From Stenotrophomonas maltophilia D457 (GTDB lineage Bacteria > Pseudomonadota > Gammaproteobacteria > Xanthomonadales > Xanthomonadaceae): a stretch of DNA of 64,000 nt. Shown here in pieces: positions 17,867-27,150 of this stretch. The stretch covers positions 529,001-593,000 of the forward strand of contig NC_017671.1 in assembly GCF_000284595.1 (NCBI RefSeq), in the 5' to 3' direction. Under the pieces are notes generated by a model, which saw only the letters and a program-made list of their open reading frames with translations, made no database searches and was not told the origin of the DNA. Position 1 is the first letter of the stretch, and each line of letters opens with the position of its first letter. The translations under genes were made by a program, and so were the position numbers.

Positions 17867-17905
17867 GGGGTCAGATCCCTTTCCATGGGAAAGGGATCTG
17901 ACCCC
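17867..17905. repeat. GGGGTC palindrome, 18-bp arms
   Basis: GGGGTCAGATCCCTTTCC, then ATG, then its exact inverse. It is one of four elements in the window with a GGGGTC(A/G)GA base and a stem tip that varies but stays complementary. It lies directly upstream of the basic-head gene and just past the motB stop, where it could act as a terminator. Confidence 0.8.
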
Positions 17906-17908
17906 GGT

Positions 17909-18859
17909 TCAATGCGCCACGGGCGCGGCCTCACCTTGCGCGGCCTGCACGTCCGGGTCGGCGGTCGGCGCCGACAGTCCCACCTGCGGGCCGGCACCGG
18001 CCAGGGCGGCCGCTTCGGCGGCCTGGGTCATCACCACGATGCTGATGCGGCGGTTGATCGGGTTCTGCGGGTCGGCCTTGTCGAACAGCACCGATGAAGA
18101 CAGGCCGACCACGCGGGTGATCTTGCTGTCCTCCAGGCCACCGTCCACCAGCGCACGCCGTGCGGCGTTGGCACGATCGGCGCTCAGCTCCCAGTTGCCG
18201 TAGCCGCGCGCGGCCGAATAGGCGGTGATGTCGGTGTGGCCGGTCAGGCTGATCCGGTTCGGCACATGGTTCAGGTAGTTGGCCAGCTCGTGCAGGATCT
18301 GTTGCGTGTACGGCTTCAGCGTAGCGCTGCCGAGGTCGAACATCGGCCGGTTCTGCTTGTCCACGATCTGGATGCGCAGGCCTTCCGGGGTCAGGTCCAG
18401 CAGCAGCTGGTCCTTGAACGGCTCCAGTGCCTGGCTCCTGCTGATCGCTTCCTGCAGTTCCTTCATCAGCGCTTCCAGCTGCTGCTTGTCGCGCTGCTGC
18501 TGGTCCACCGGCTGCGGCACCGCTTCCTTCTGGTTCTGGAAGGGATCGTTGCTGCTGCCGCGCGAGATGTCGGTGGCACCACCCAGCTTGATCATCGAGG
18601 TGCTTGCGCCGCCCGGGCCGGCCATGCCGGGCGCCGGCGTGGCGTTCTGCCCGCTCAGCGGGCTGGGGTTGCGGAAGTACTCGGAAATGGCCGCACGGTC
18701 GTTCTTGTTGGTGGTGGCCATCAGCCACAGCACCAGGAAGAACGCCATCATCGCGGTCACGAAGTCAGCATAGGCCACCTTCCACGAACCGCCATGATGG
18801 GCGGCGTGGCCGGCCTTCTTGACCCGGCGGACGATGACAGTGGGCTTGGTCTCGGCCAT
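17909..18859 (-). CDS. motB: Flagellar stator protein MotB
   Basis: A 316-residue stator subunit. A short basic N-terminus is followed by the single TM, YADFVTAMMAFFLVLWLMA, with Asp32 at the proton-carrying position used in E. coli MotB. The C-terminal OmpA-like peptidoglycan-binding domain (about 140-275) contains SLTGHTDITAY, NWELSADRANAARRALV and INRRISIVVM. A Gln-rich linker (about 105-130) lies between. It follows motA with a 3-bp gap. Confidence 0.96.
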   Translation of the reverse strand: MAETKPTVIVRRVKKAGHAAHHGGSWKVAYADFVTAMMAFFLVLWLMATTNKNDRAAISEYFRNPSPLSGQNATPAPGMAGPGGASTSMIKLGGATDISRGSSNDPFQNQKEAVPQPVDQQQRDKQQLEALMKELQEAISRSQALEPFKDQLLLDLTPEGLRIQIVDKQNRPMFDLGSATLKPYTQQILHELANYLNHVPNRISLTGHTDITAYSAARGYGNWELSADRANAARRALVDGGLEDSKITRVVGLSSSVLFDKADPQNPINRRISIVVMTQAAEAAALAGAGPQVGLSAPTADPDVQAAQGEAAPVAH

Positions 18860-18862
18860 GGT

Positions 18863-19717
18863 TTACTTGACCGTCTTCAGGTGCTGCTCGAAATCGGAGA
18901 AGGCCGGGCGCACGTTCGACGGCAGCGTCTTGCGGGCGAATTCCAGCGCGATCTTCGGGTTGTAGCCGCGCAGGCAGGCCAGCAGGGCGGTCTTGACCGA
19001 TTCGTAGATGCGGCTGTCCTGCTCGGCGCGTGCCTCCATTGCTGCCGCCATCGGGCCGACGAAGCCGTAGCCCAGCAGGATGCCCAGGAAGGTACCGACC
19101 AGCGCGCCGGCCACGTGGCCACCGACCTCGACGATGTCACCGCCGATCGAGCCCATGGTGATGACGATGCCGAGCACCGCCGCGACGATGCCGAAACCGG
19201 GCAGTCCGTCGGCGACCTTGGTCAGCACCTGCGACGGCGCCATGGCCTCGGCGTGGTGCTTCTCCAGTTCCAGCTCCAGCAGCGGCTCCAGCTCATGCGG
19301 CTCGATGTTGCTGCCGATCATCAGGCGCAGGCAGTCGGTGATGAAGTCGATCAGGTGGTGGTCGGCCTGCACCTTGGGGTAGTTGGCGAACAGGGCGCTC
19401 TCGGCCGGCCGCTCGACATGGTCTTCCAGGGCCATGAAGCCTTCGCGGCGGGCCTTGTTGAGCAGTTCATAGAGCAGGCTGAGGACATCGATGTAGTCCT
19501 GCTGCTTGTAGCGCGGGCCCTTGAACACGCCGACCATGGCCTGCAGGGTCTGCTTGACCGTCTTGGCCGGGGTGCCGACCAGGAACGCGCCCAGTGCGGC
19601 ACCGCCGATGATGACCAGCTCGTAGGGCTGCCAGAGGGCACCCAGGCGGCCGTGGGCACCGAGGTAGCCCCCGATCACGCTGATGATGACGACCAGGAAT
19701 CCAACGATGATGAGCAT
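18863..19717 (-). CDS. motA: Flagellar stator protein MotA
   Basis: A 284-residue stator subunit with four TM segments: two near the N-terminus (LIIVGFLVVIISVIGGYL and LVIIGGAALGAFLV), a large cytoplasmic loop, then LPGFGIVAAVLGIVITMG and VAGALVGTFLGILLGYGFVGP. The Pro in LPGFG corresponds to the conserved loop Pro needed for torque. The ATG at 19717 is chosen over an in-frame TTG at 19729. It forms an operon with motB. Confidence 0.96.
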   Translation of the reverse strand: MLIIVGFLVVIISVIGGYLGAHGRLGALWQPYELVIIGGAALGAFLVGTPAKTVKQTLQAMVGVFKGPRYKQQDYIDVLSLLYELLNKARREGFMALEDHVERPAESALFANYPKVQADHHLIDFITDCLRLMIGSNIEPHELEPLLELELEKHHAEAMAPSQVLTKVADGLPGFGIVAAVLGIVITMGSIGGDIVEVGGHVAGALVGTFLGILLGYGFVGPMAAAMEARAEQDSRIYESVKTALLACLRGYNPKIALEFARKTLPSNVRPAFSDFEQHLKTVK

Positions 19718-19727
19718 GGGGCGACGC

Positions 19728-19754
19728 AAGGAGAGGGGATATCTCCTTGTCGGC
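19728..19754 (-). promoter_or_regulatory. Possible sigma-28 promoter and leader hairpin of motAB
   Basis: On the minus strand GCCGACAA (19747-19754) matches 7 of 8 bases of the FliA -10 element GCCGATAA, 30 bp before the motA ATG. A -35-like TCAGAAAA lies 11 bases further up, a weak match. AAGGAGA (19728-19734) and TCTCCTT (19742-19748) form a 7-bp inverted repeat in the presumed leader. Confidence 0.4.
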
Positions 19755-19808
19755 CCGTCACCCGGTTTTCTGAAGAGGGAATTCTGTGAAATGGGTCAGC
19801 GGGGTGTT

Positions 19809-20276
19809 TCAGCCCGCCACACCGCTTTCCGCGCCGCCACGCTGCAACGGGTCGGGCCAGGGCTCGCCATTGCCGGTGAACGAAAGTGAGACGGAGTTCA
19901 GGCAGTGGCGCTCGTAGGTGGGCGGCGGACCATCCGGGAACACGTGGCCGAGGTGGCTGCCGCAGCGCGCGCAGGTGATCTCGGTGCGCACCATGCCATG
20001 GCTGGTATCGCGGATCTCGCGCACGTGCGCCGGGTCGAACGGGGCGAAGAAGCTGGGCCAGCCGGTGCCGGAATCGAACTTGGTGCTGGAGCGGAACAGC
20101 GGCAGCGCGCACAGCCGGCAGCAGTAGACGCCCTCGCGCTTGTTGTCCAGGAACACGCCGCAGAACGGCGCTTCGGTAGCGTGCTGCAGCAGCACGCGGC
20201 GCTCTTCGCTGCTGAGGCCGGCGATCAGCGCCTCGGTCTGGGTGGCAGTGGGGGGCGTCAGGTCGAAGGCAGTCAT
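19809..20276 (-). CDS. msrB: Methionine-(R)-sulfoxide reductase MsrB
   Basis: A 155-residue cytoplasmic MsrB. Two zinc CxxC pairs are present (CRLC and CARC), as are the substrate loop [16 protein letters not shown], the [14 protein letters not shown] stretch, and the catalytic Cys in [11 protein letters not shown]. It has no signal peptide, in contrast to the second msrB at 46.9-47.5 kb. The start is the ATG of MTAFDLTPP; longer open frame upstream is not conserved-looking. It reduces methionine-R-sulfoxide in proteins. Confidence 0.94.
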   Translation of the reverse strand: MTAFDLTPPTATQTEALIAGLSSEERRVLLQHATEAPFCGVFLDNKREGVYCCRLCALPLFRSSTKFDSGTGWPSFFAPFDPAHVREIRDTSHGMVRTEITCARCGSHLGHVFPDGPPPTYERHCLNSVSLSFTGNGEPWPDPLQRGGAESGVAG

Positions 20277-20416
20277 GCCGGCTCTCCGTGGGGTCGATGG
20301 CCTGGGGATGCCGGGAAACGTGGGGGTGCCGGCGCGCGCTTGCAAGTGTGACGGCCGTTCATGGGCGGCACACAGGCGCAGGCGCAAGGTAAATGCGATC
20401 CACGCCGGAGCGTGCC

Positions 20417-20791
20417 ATGAAACCGACCCTTCCCCTGCTGCTGATGGCCCTGTTGCCCACGTTGGCGCTGGCCCAGGTGCCTGCTGCCGACCCGACGGTC
20501 ACCCGCAGCGCGACCACCGTGGCTCCGGCGCCGGTGGTACCGCCGCCGCAGGCCGCACGCCCGCAGCCGCAGGTGCTGCCGTCGCCGCAGCCGGCGCAGC
20601 CGATCAGGTCCACGGGTCCTGCCCGGATTGCGCCCACCCCGGCGCCGAGGCCGGCCGACAAGGTCTATGACCGCAATGGCCGCATCGTGCCTGGCGTGCG
20701 CCCGGCTGGCCCGAACCGGGTGTTCGATTCGCGTACCGGCCGCTATTACGACAGCGTGCCGGCCGGCGATGGGCAGCAGATCAAACGCTGA
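20417..20791 (+). CDS. Secreted proline-rich hypothetical protein
   Basis: A 124-residue protein with a clear signal peptide ([19 protein letters not shown], cleavage after ALA near residue 19), then about 60 residues rich in Pro, Ala, Val and Gln, and a short C-terminal part with [11 protein letters not shown] and [12 protein letters not shown]. These two short YxxxGR repeats may be surface or wall contacts, but I do not recognise a family. An in-frame ATG at 20393 would bury the signal peptide and is rejected. Confidence 0.75.
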   Translation: MKPTLPLLLMALLPTLALAQVPAADPTVTRSATTVAPAPVVPPPQAARPQPQVLPSPQPAQPIRSTGPARIAPTPAPRPADKVYDRNGRIVPGVRPAGPNRVFDSRTGRYYDSVPAGDGQQIKR

Positions 20792-20962
20792 CCTCGGATG
20801 CCAGGCAAGGGTGGCAGCTTCCACACACTGCACGGCCTGAACGCACGAAAACAACATCCTGCCGATCACTGCTTTTTCGCCTGCGATTAACCGTGCCGGG
20901 ACCACCGTGGCCCTGCGCCGGCATTCCGCCGCCGCATGTCCTTTGTCCACTGGATCGCGATC

Positions 20963-21115
20963 ATGAAAAACCAGCAGAACCGTCATCCCGGCAAGGAACC
21001 GCAGGGCCGCAACCCGCAGCATCAGCAGCAACAGCAACAGATGGAACCGCAGCAGCCGCACAAGGGTGGCAAGCAGCAGGAACAGCGCTCGCAGAAGCAT
21101 CCGCAGCAGCGCTGA
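20963..21115 (+). CDS. Small Gln/Lys/His-rich protein
   Basis: A 50-residue ORF in a frame masked by longer spurious ones. It encodes MKNQQNRHPGKEPQGRNPQH, a Q-run (HQQQQQQMEPQQ), then KGGKQQEQRSQKHPQQR. It is basic, with no hydrophobic residues beyond two Met and no aromatic residue, so it is probably disordered. The composition resembles small stress-related KGG-type proteins, but I cannot assign it. There is no strong Shine-Dalgarno sequence. Confidence 0.5.
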   Translation: MKNQQNRHPGKEPQGRNPQHQQQQQQMEPQQPHKGGKQQEQRSQKHPQQR

Positions 21116-21129
21116 CTGTCGACATGACC

Positions 21130-21210
21130 GGGGTCAGAGTCCGCTGCGCGGGCTCTGACCCCTCGCAATCCCTGGCCGGGGTCGGATCCCGCAACGCGGG
21201 CTCTGACCCC
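21130..21210. repeat. Two GGGGTC palindromes in tandem
   Basis: Units at 21130-21162 (GGGGTCAGAGTCCGC / GCGGGCTCTGACCCC) and 21178-21210 (GGGGTCGGATCCCGC / GCGGGCTCTGACCCC), 15 bp apart. Arms are nearly complementary. They lie at the convergence of the Gln-rich ORF and the lrp-like gene. Confidence 0.78.
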
Positions 21211-21224
21211 AACCTGCGACCGCC

Positions 21225-21704
21225 TCAATCCGGAATCGGCAGGCTCAGCGTTTCCTTCACTTCTTCCATCACGATGTAGCTTTTGGATTCACGCACATGC
21301 GGCAGTGTCAGCAAGGTGCTGCCGAGCAGCTTGCGGTAGGAGGCCATCTCACTGATCCGCGCCTTCAGCAGGTAATCGAAGTCGCCCGAGACCAGATGGC
21401 ACTCGAGCACATTGGGCAGCTTCAGGGCGGCGCGCCGGAACTCTTCGAAGATGTCACCGGACTTGTAGGCCAGGCTGATCTCCACGAATACCAGCAGGCT
21501 GGCCTTCACCGCCGCCGGGTCCAGGTGGGCGTGGTAGCCGGTGATCACCGCTTCGCGCTCGAGCCGGCGCACGCGCTCGGTGCACGGGGTGGTCGACAGG
21601 CCGACCCGCTCACCCAGTTCGGTGAAGGAAATACGGCCCTCCGCCTGCAGGATGCGCAGGATCTTGCGGTCGATCTTGTCCAGTTCGCGGGTACGGGTGG
21701 CCAT
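21225..21704 (-). CDS. Lrp/AsnC-family regulator
   Basis: A 159-residue Lrp-type regulator. The HTH is at about residues 7-60 (LDKIDRKILRILQAEGRISFTELGERVGLSTTPCTERVRRLE), and the RAM effector domain follows with DFDYLLKARISEMASYRKLL. It is divergent from dadA-alr, the same arrangement as the DadR activator of D-alanine catabolism in Pseudomonas, so it probably responds to L-alanine. The ATG at 21704 is preferred over an in-frame TTG at 21713. Confidence 0.92.
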   Translation of the reverse strand: MATRTRELDKIDRKILRILQAEGRISFTELGERVGLSTTPCTERVRRLEREAVITGYHAHLDPAAVKASLLVFVEISLAYKSGDIFEEFRRAALKLPNVLECHLVSGDFDYLLKARISEMASYRKLLGSTLLTLPHVRESKSYIVMEEVKETLSLPIPD

Positions 21705-21729
21705 GGCCGTCAACCTTGGGGAATGAATT

Positions 21730-21794
21730 GCAGGAGAACATCCTGCCGGTTGATTTCAAAACAGGCAAATCAACTGGGAATGGCTGTCTATACT
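21730..21794. promoter_or_regulatory. Divergent lrp-dadA control region
   Basis: Two inverted repeats are visible: GCAGGA-N5-TCCTGC (21730-21746) and GTTGATTT-N10-AAATCAAC (21749-21774). Both are candidate Lrp/DadR sites. A -10-like TATACT lies at 21789-21794, 59 bp before dadA. The -35 box is not clear, as expected for an activated promoter. Confidence 0.55.
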
Positions 21795-21853
21795 TCCCCA
21801 ATTATGGTCCCGGCACGCTCCAGTGTAGGGAATGATCGGGTTGGAGAAGTCCC

Positions 21854-23158
21854 ATGCGAGTTCTAGTCCTCGGCAGCGGCGTGATCGGCACCACCAGTGC
21901 CTGGTACCTGCGACAGGCCGGGTTTGAAGTCACGGTCATCGACCGCCAACCCGGCCCGGCGCTGGAAACCAGCTTCGCCAATGCCGGCCAGCTGTCGTTC
22001 GGCTACACCTCGCCGTGGGCCGCCCCGGGCGTGCCGAAGAAGGCCATCGGCTGGCTGTTCGAGAAGCACGCGCCGCTGGCGATCAAGCCGGGCATGGACC
22101 TGGCCCAGTACCGCTGGCTGTGGCAGATGCTGCGCAACTGCACCCACGAGCGCTACGCGATCAACAAGGCGCGCATGGTGCGCATGTCCGAGTACAGCCG
22201 CGACTGCCTGAACGAGCTGCGCGCGCAGATCGGCATCGAGTTCGAAGGCCGCGACCTGGGCACCACGCAGCTGTTCCGCACCCAGCAGCAGCTGGATGCC
22301 TCCGCGCAGGACATCGAGATCCTGGCCCAGTACGGCGTGCCGTACGAGGTGCTGGACCGCGCCGGCATCATCCAGGCCGAACCGGCCCTGGCCCATGTCG
22401 ACGGCCTGGTCGGCGCGCTGCGCCTGCCGCGTGACCAGACCGGCGACTGCCAGCTGTTCACCCGGCGCCTGGCGCAGATGTGCGTGGACGCCGGCGTCGA
22501 GTTCCGCTTCGACCAGGACATCACCGGCCTGGAGTTCGAGGGCGACCGCATCACCGGCGTGCGCATCGACGGCAAGCGGGAAACCGCCGACCGCTTCGTG
22601 GTCGCGCTGGGCAGCTATTCGCCGGCGCTGGTCGCACCGCTGGGCATGCACCTGCCGGTGTACCCGCTGAAGGGCTATTCGCTGACCCTGCCGATCACCG
22701 ACCCGGCGATGGCGCCGACCTCGACCATCCTCGACGAGAGCTACAAGGTGGCGGTGACCCGCTTCGACGACCGCATCCGCGTCGGCGGCATGGCCGAAGT
22801 GGCCGGTTTCGACCTGTCGCTGTCGCAGCGTCGTCGCGAGACCCTGGAGCTGGTGGTCAGCGACCTCTACCCGAAGGGCGGCGACCTGTCGCGCGCACAG
22901 TTCTGGACAGGCCTGCGCCCGGCCACGCCGGACGGCACGCCGGTGATCGGCGCCACGCCGTTCCGCAACCTGTACCTCAACACCGGCCACGGCACCCTGG
23001 GCTGGACCATGGCCTGCGGCTCGGGCCGTTACCTGGCCGACCTGATGAGCGCGCGCCAGCCGCAGATCAGCACCGAAGGCCTGGATATTTTCCGCTACGG
23101 CCAGTACGGTCACGCCCCGCAACATGAGAACCGCACATGCGTCCTGCCCGCGCGCTGA
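21854..23158 (+). CDS. dadA: D-amino acid dehydrogenase
   Basis: A 434-residue FAD flavoprotein that oxidises D-alanine to pyruvate and ammonia at the inner membrane. The Rossmann FAD motif is [17 protein letters not shown] at residues 7-23, ending [23 protein letters not shown] and [14 protein letters not shown] are characteristic of DadA. It is followed by the racemase gene, which overlaps it by 22 bp, the usual dadA-dadX order. Confidence 0.96.
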   Translation: MRVLVLGSGVIGTTSAWYLRQAGFEVTVIDRQPGPALETSFANAGQLSFGYTSPWAAPGVPKKAIGWLFEKHAPLAIKPGMDLAQYRWLWQMLRNCTHERYAINKARMVRMSEYSRDCLNELRAQIGIEFEGRDLGTTQLFRTQQQLDASAQDIEILAQYGVPYEVLDRAGIIQAEPALAHVDGLVGALRLPRDQTGDCQLFTRRLAQMCVDAGVEFRFDQDITGLEFEGDRITGVRIDGKRETADRFVVALGSYSPALVAPLGMHLPVYPLKGYSLTLPITDPAMAPTSTILDESYKVAVTRFDDRIRVGGMAEVAGFDLSLSQRRRETLELVVSDLYPKGGDLSRAQFWTGLRPATPDGTPVIGATPFRNLYLNTGHGTLGWTMACGSGRYLADLMSARQPQISTEGLDIFRYGQYGHAPQHENRTCVLPAR

Positions 23159-24204
23159 TCGATCTGGGCGCCCTGCGCAGCAATTACCGGCTTGCCCGTG
23201 AACTGGGCGGTGGCAAGGCCCTGGCGATCATCAAGGCCGATGCCTATGGCCATGGCGCGGTGCGCTGTGCACAGGCGCTGGAAGGCGAGGCTGATGGTTT
23301 CGGCGTGGCCACCATCGAAGAGGCGCTGGAACTGCGCCAGGCCGGGATCCGTGCGCCGATCCTGCTGCTGGAAGGCATCTTCGAACCCAGTGACATGGCG
23401 CTGGTGGCCGAGCACGATTTCTGGTTCGCGGTGGGCTCGCCGTGGCAGCTGGAAGCGCTGGTTGCATTCGACAGCCCGCGCCCGCTGACCGTTTGGCTGA
23501 AGCTGGACAGCGGCATGCATCGCCTCGGCCTGGACGTGGACAGCTTCCGCGCCGCGCATGCACGCCTGTCGGCGCTGCCGCAGGTCGAGCGCATCGTGCT
23601 GATGACCCACCTGGCGCGTGCCGACGAGCTGGACAGCGAACGCACCCATGAACAGGCGGCGACCTTCGCGCGCGCCATCGACGGCCTGGATGGCGAGACC
23701 AGCGTGTGCAATTCGCCGGCACTGCTGGGCTGGCCGGATGTACGCAGCGACTGGGTGCGCCCGGGCCTGATGCTGTACGGCGCCAATCCGCTGCCGGACA
23801 ACACCGCGCTGACCGAGCGCCTGCGCCCGGTGATGACGATGCAGTCGAAGGTGATTGCCGAGCGATGGATCGAGGCCGGTGAGCCGGTGGGCTATGGCGC
23901 ACGCTTCGTGGCCAAGGCGCGCACCCGCGTGGGCGTGGTCGCGCTTGGCTACGCCGACGGTTATCCGCAGTTCGCCCCCAACGGCACGCCGGTACTGATC
24001 GATGGCCAGCCCGGCGTACTGATCGGGCGCGTGTCGATGGACATGCTGACGGTGGACCTGACCGCGCATGCGCAGGCCGGCATCGGCAGTGTGGTGGAAC
24101 TGTGGGGTTCTGCGCCGACGCTGTCGGAACTGGCGCCGCGCTGCGGCGTGAGTGCCTACCAGCTGCCGTGCGCGGTCAAGCGCGTGGCGAAAGTCTACGT
24201 GTAG
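23137..24204 (+). CDS. dadX: Alanine racemase (catabolic type)
   Basis: A 355-residue PLP racemase. PLP Lys33 is in [10 protein letters not shown], and the C-terminal beta domain carries [28 protein letters not shown] and [11 protein letters not shown]. It converts L- to D-alanine for DadA. The gene starts 22 bp inside dadA and ends at a TAG supplied by a SMAG head. It could also be the only alanine racemase (alr) of the cell; the context favours dadX. Confidence 0.93.
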   Translation: MRPARALIDLGALRSNYRLARELGGGKALAIIKADAYGHGAVRCAQALEGEADGFGVATIEEALELRQAGIRAPILLLEGIFEPSDMALVAEHDFWFAVGSPWQLEALVAFDSPRPLTVWLKLDSGMHRLGLDVDSFRAAHARLSALPQVERIVLMTHLARADELDSERTHEQAATFARAIDGLDGETSVCNSPALLGWPDVRSDWVRPGLMLYGANPLPDNTALTERLRPVMTMQSKVIAERWIEAGEPVGYGARFVAKARTRVGVVALGYADGYPQFAPNGTPVLIDGQPGVLIGRVSMDMLTVDLTAHAQAGIGSVVELWGSAPTLSELAPRCGVSAYQLPCAVKRVAKVYV

Positions 24205-24296
24205 AGCCGAGTCCGCGCTCGGCTCTGGTAGCAGCCGACCTTGGTCGGCACCGTGCAATGCGTGTCGACCAAGGTCGACACCTGCCGGTGGGTAGA
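24201..24296. repeat. SMAG-type palindromes (three units)
   Basis: Units 24201-24226 (GTAGAGCCGAG...CTCGGCTCT), 24228-24251 (GTAGCAGCCGACC...GGTCGGCAC) and 24262-24281 (GTGTCGACC/GGTCGACAC, headless). The first provides the racemase stop codon. Confidence 0.85.
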
Positions 24297-24307
24297 GCTG
24301 CCCGGAA

Positions 24308-24874
24308 TCATCGTGCAGCAGTAGCCCGCGTGCTCAGCTCGCGCTTCACCCAGTCGTCGATCAGGCGCTTCTCGTAGCGCAGCGGATCGCTGTCGCTCTT
24401 CAGCCCCAGGTTGTGCAGGTAGCCGGTGTCGCTGAGCTTGGCTTCTCCCTCATCGACGATGCGACCACTGGCGTCCTTCAGCGTGTACTGCAGGGTGATC
24501 CGCGGTGGATAGATGTCGCGCATGATCCGGATGTCGCTGCCGCGCGGGCCGTGCCAGGGCTCGTAGTCGCCGGCGCGCTTGATGTCGACCAGGGTCACGT
24601 CCAGGGTCTGCCCGGGCTGCAGCGGCTTGGCCGCCGTGGTCTGCACGTAGCTGGCCAGCTGCTGCACCCAGTTGCCGCGTTCGGCCTCGAAGCGGTTGGT
24701 GCTCTGGCGGATTTCGGTGAATCCGGCTGGATCGTCCCACTTCACGCTGACCGGGCCATTGGCCTGCAGCGCGCGCGGCGCATCCGGATCGGTGACGGCG
24801 CGCGGCGCGGCGTTCGCGCTGCCCGCCATGAGGGCGCCTGCCAGCAGCAGGGCAGTGGCCAACGAGCGGTTCAT
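24308..24874 (-). CDS. DUF3016 family secreted protein
   Basis: A 188-residue protein with a signal peptide (MNRSLATALLLAGALMAGSANA). The mature part fits the DUF3016 family: VSVKWDDPAGFTEIRQS at the start and TLVDIKRAGDYEPW..GSDIRIMRDIYPPRITLQY in the middle, ending in a DDWVKREL helix. Periplasmic location is likely; function unknown. AGGAG lies 6 bases before the ATG. The open frame runs upstream to 25090 without support. Confidence 0.85.
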   Translation of the reverse strand: MNRSLATALLLAGALMAGSANAAPRAVTDPDAPRALQANGPVSVKWDDPAGFTEIRQSTNRFEAERGNWVQQLASYVQTTAAKPLQPGQTLDVTLVDIKRAGDYEPWHGPRGSDIRIMRDIYPPRITLQYTLKDASGRIVDEGEAKLSDTGYLHNLGLKSDSDPLRYEKRLIDDWVKRELSTRATAAR

Positions 24875-25118
24875 GACGGTCTCCTGCGTCCCATCGACGG
24901 GGACGATGCGATTTATAGATCGAGTGTGATCCCGCTTTCCAGCCACCGCAACGGCCGATTGCGACACCGACAAGAGCGGTTGCCGCCAATTCATCGTCGT
25001 CAACCATGACTGACGGCGCTTGACGCTGTGAATACGCGCTTTGGAAGATGCTGTGCTTCCAATCCGGCCCGTCCAGACGCCCTTGTCCACACTGCCGCCC
25101 CTCGTGGAGCGCCCACCG

Positions 25119-27107
25119 ATGATGGTGCAGGCGCCCGAACCCGACCTGCATCATGGCGTGCTTGAGCGCATCAACGCTGGTTTCTGCGTGATCCAGGTGC
25201 TGTTCGAGGGCGATCGTGCGGTCGACTATCGTTTCCTCGAGGTCAACGATGCCTTCGAGCGCCACACCGGGCTGAAGGATGCGCGTGGACAGCGCATGAC
25301 CGAGCTGGAACCCAACCATGAGCAGGACTGGTTCCGCATCTACGGCGAGGTCGCACGCAGCGGCCGTCCCGCCCAGTTCGAGATGGAAGCGCGTGCGCTG
25401 GGTCGTTCGTTCGCGGTCGACGCGGTGCGCGTGGGCCGGCCAGGCGAGGACAAGGTCGGCATCCTGTTCTTCGACATCACCGCGCGCAAGCAGATGGAAG
25501 TGGAGCTGGGCGAGAGCGAAGCGCGCTTCAGCGCATTAGCCGACGGCCTGCCGATGCCGGTGTGGGTGCTCGATGAGCGCGGCCATGCCCGTTTCGTCAA
25601 CAGCGCCTTCAGCGAGTTCTTCGGTGGCGACGAGACGCGTGTGCCGGAAGATGTCTGGCGCGGCCTGGTGCATCCGGACGATGCGTCGGTATTCGAATAC
25701 GAACTGCAGGAAGCGCTGAAGGCGCAGCGTTCGATGCACGCGCTGGTGCGTGCGCGGCGCGCCGATGGCCAGTGGCGTTGGCTGGAGATGAACGCACGCC
25801 CGCGCTTCTCGCGGATGGGCCGCTTCATCGGCCTGGCCGGCAGCAGCCCGGACGTGACCGAACGCCGCGAGATCGAACTGGCCCGCGAGGAACTGCTGCA
25901 GTCCGAGCGCGCCGCGCGCAGCGCTGCGGAGAACATGGCGCGGCTGAAGGACGAGTTCCTGGCCACGCTGTCGCATGAACTGCGTACGCCGCTGACCACC
26001 ATCCTCGGGTGGAGTGAGCTGCTGCTGCAGCGCGTGGACAACACCAGCCCTCTGTACAAGGGCCTGAACGTGATCGCCAACAGCGCCGGTGCGCAGAAGC
26101 GGCTGATCTCGGACATGCTGGACCTCAGCAGCATGCTGCTGGGCAAGGTGCAGCTGGAGGTGGAAGTGCTGGACCTGCGCACGGTGCTGGGCGAGGCCAT
26201 CGGCGCGCAGGAACTGGTGGCCGAAGGCAAGGCACTGGACGTGCACCTGCAGCTGCCCGAACAGCCGAGCCTGGTGCTGGGCGATGCCACGCGCCTGCAG
26301 CAGGTGTTCTGGAACCTGCTCTCGAACGCGATCAAGTTCACCCCGGCTGAAGGCCGCATCGACCTGCAGCTGCGGGCCGACGGCAACCACTGGGAGATCA
26401 CCGTGCGCGACACCGGTGATGGCATCGCACCCGAATTCCTCAATCACCTGTTCAGCCGCTTCCGCCAGGCCGATGGCACCACCACCCGACGCCATGGTGG
26501 ACTGGGACTGGGCCTGGCGATCGTGCAGCAGCTGGTCGAACTGCATGGCGGCACGGTCGCCGCGGCCAGCGAGGGGCACGGCCATGGCGCTACGTTCACC
26601 GTGCGCCTGCCGCAGCACCTTCCCGATGCCGAGCGGCGCCCGCTGCGCGAAGTGATCAGCGGGCCGATCCTGGAACCGGTGATCGTCGAGCCGTATCCGC
26701 TGCGCGGCATGCACGTGCTGGCGGTGGAAGACCAGCCGGAAGTGCTGGAGTACCTGCGGCGCATGCTGGAAGAGCAGGGCGCCAGCGTGTCGGCGGCCAG
26801 TTCGGCCGGTGAGGCGCTGGCGTTGCTGGCCGACACCGGCCATCTGCAGTACCACGTGATGCTGACCGACATCGGCATGCCGGGCATGGATGGTTATGGC
26901 CTGGTGCGCACGCTGCGCGAGGACATGGGCGTGGATGCCACGACCCTGCCCGCGGTCGCCGTCACCGCGCTGGCGCGTGCCGATGACCGCCGCCGTGCGC
27001 TGGCGTCGGGTTTCCAGGAACACGTGGCCAAGCCGTACTCGGTGGCGCAGCTGGTGGCTGCGGTACGCAAGGTGCAGGTACCCCGCGCGGACAGCGCGCT
27101 GCACTGA
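25119..27107 (+). CDS. Soluble hybrid histidine kinase (PAS-PAS-HisKA-HATPase-REC)
   Basis: A 662-residue hybrid sensor kinase without TM segments. Two PAS domains (about 10-125 and 130-260), HisKA with His286 in LSHELRTPLTTILG, HATPase (N-box WNLLSNAIKFTP, G1 DTGDGIAPE, G2 GGLGLGLAIV) and a receiver domain with Asp584 in MLTDIGMPGMDGYG. It presumably senses a cytoplasmic signal and passes phosphate on through Asp584. An in-frame TTG at 25041 exists, but ATG 25119 has a GGAG 9 bases upstream. No partner regulator is adjacent. Confidence 0.9.
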   Translation: MMVQAPEPDLHHGVLERINAGFCVIQVLFEGDRAVDYRFLEVNDAFERHTGLKDARGQRMTELEPNHEQDWFRIYGEVARSGRPAQFEMEARALGRSFAVDAVRVGRPGEDKVGILFFDITARKQMEVELGESEARFSALADGLPMPVWVLDERGHARFVNSAFSEFFGGDETRVPEDVWRGLVHPDDASVFEYELQEALKAQRSMHALVRARRADGQWRWLEMNARPRFSRMGRFIGLAGSSPDVTERREIELAREELLQSERAARSAAENMARLKDEFLATLSHELRTPLTTILGWSELLLQRVDNTSPLYKGLNVIANSAGAQKRLISDMLDLSSMLLGKVQLEVEVLDLRTVLGEAIGAQELVAEGKALDVHLQLPEQPSLVLGDATRLQQVFWNLLSNAIKFTPAEGRIDLQLRADGNHWEITVRDTGDGIAPEFLNHLFSRFRQADGTTTRRHGGLGLGLAIVQQLVELHGGTVAAASEGHGHGATFTVRLPQHLPDAERRPLREVISGPILEPVIVEPYPLRGMHVLAVEDQPEVLEYLRRMLEEQGASVSAASSAGEALALLADTGHLQYHVMLTDIGMPGMDGYGLVRTLREDMGVDATTLPAVAVTALARADDRRRALASGFQEHVAKPYSVAQLVAAVRKVQVPRADSALH

Positions 27108-27150
27108 GCATTCACGGCCGATCGGCGACCCTGCATGCAGGAGGTCGCCG

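Noticed and set aside
18236-19789. A 517-codon plus-strand frame opposite motAB
   Set aside because: Antisense shadow of motA and motB; Gln/His/Arg-rich composition typical of such shadows.
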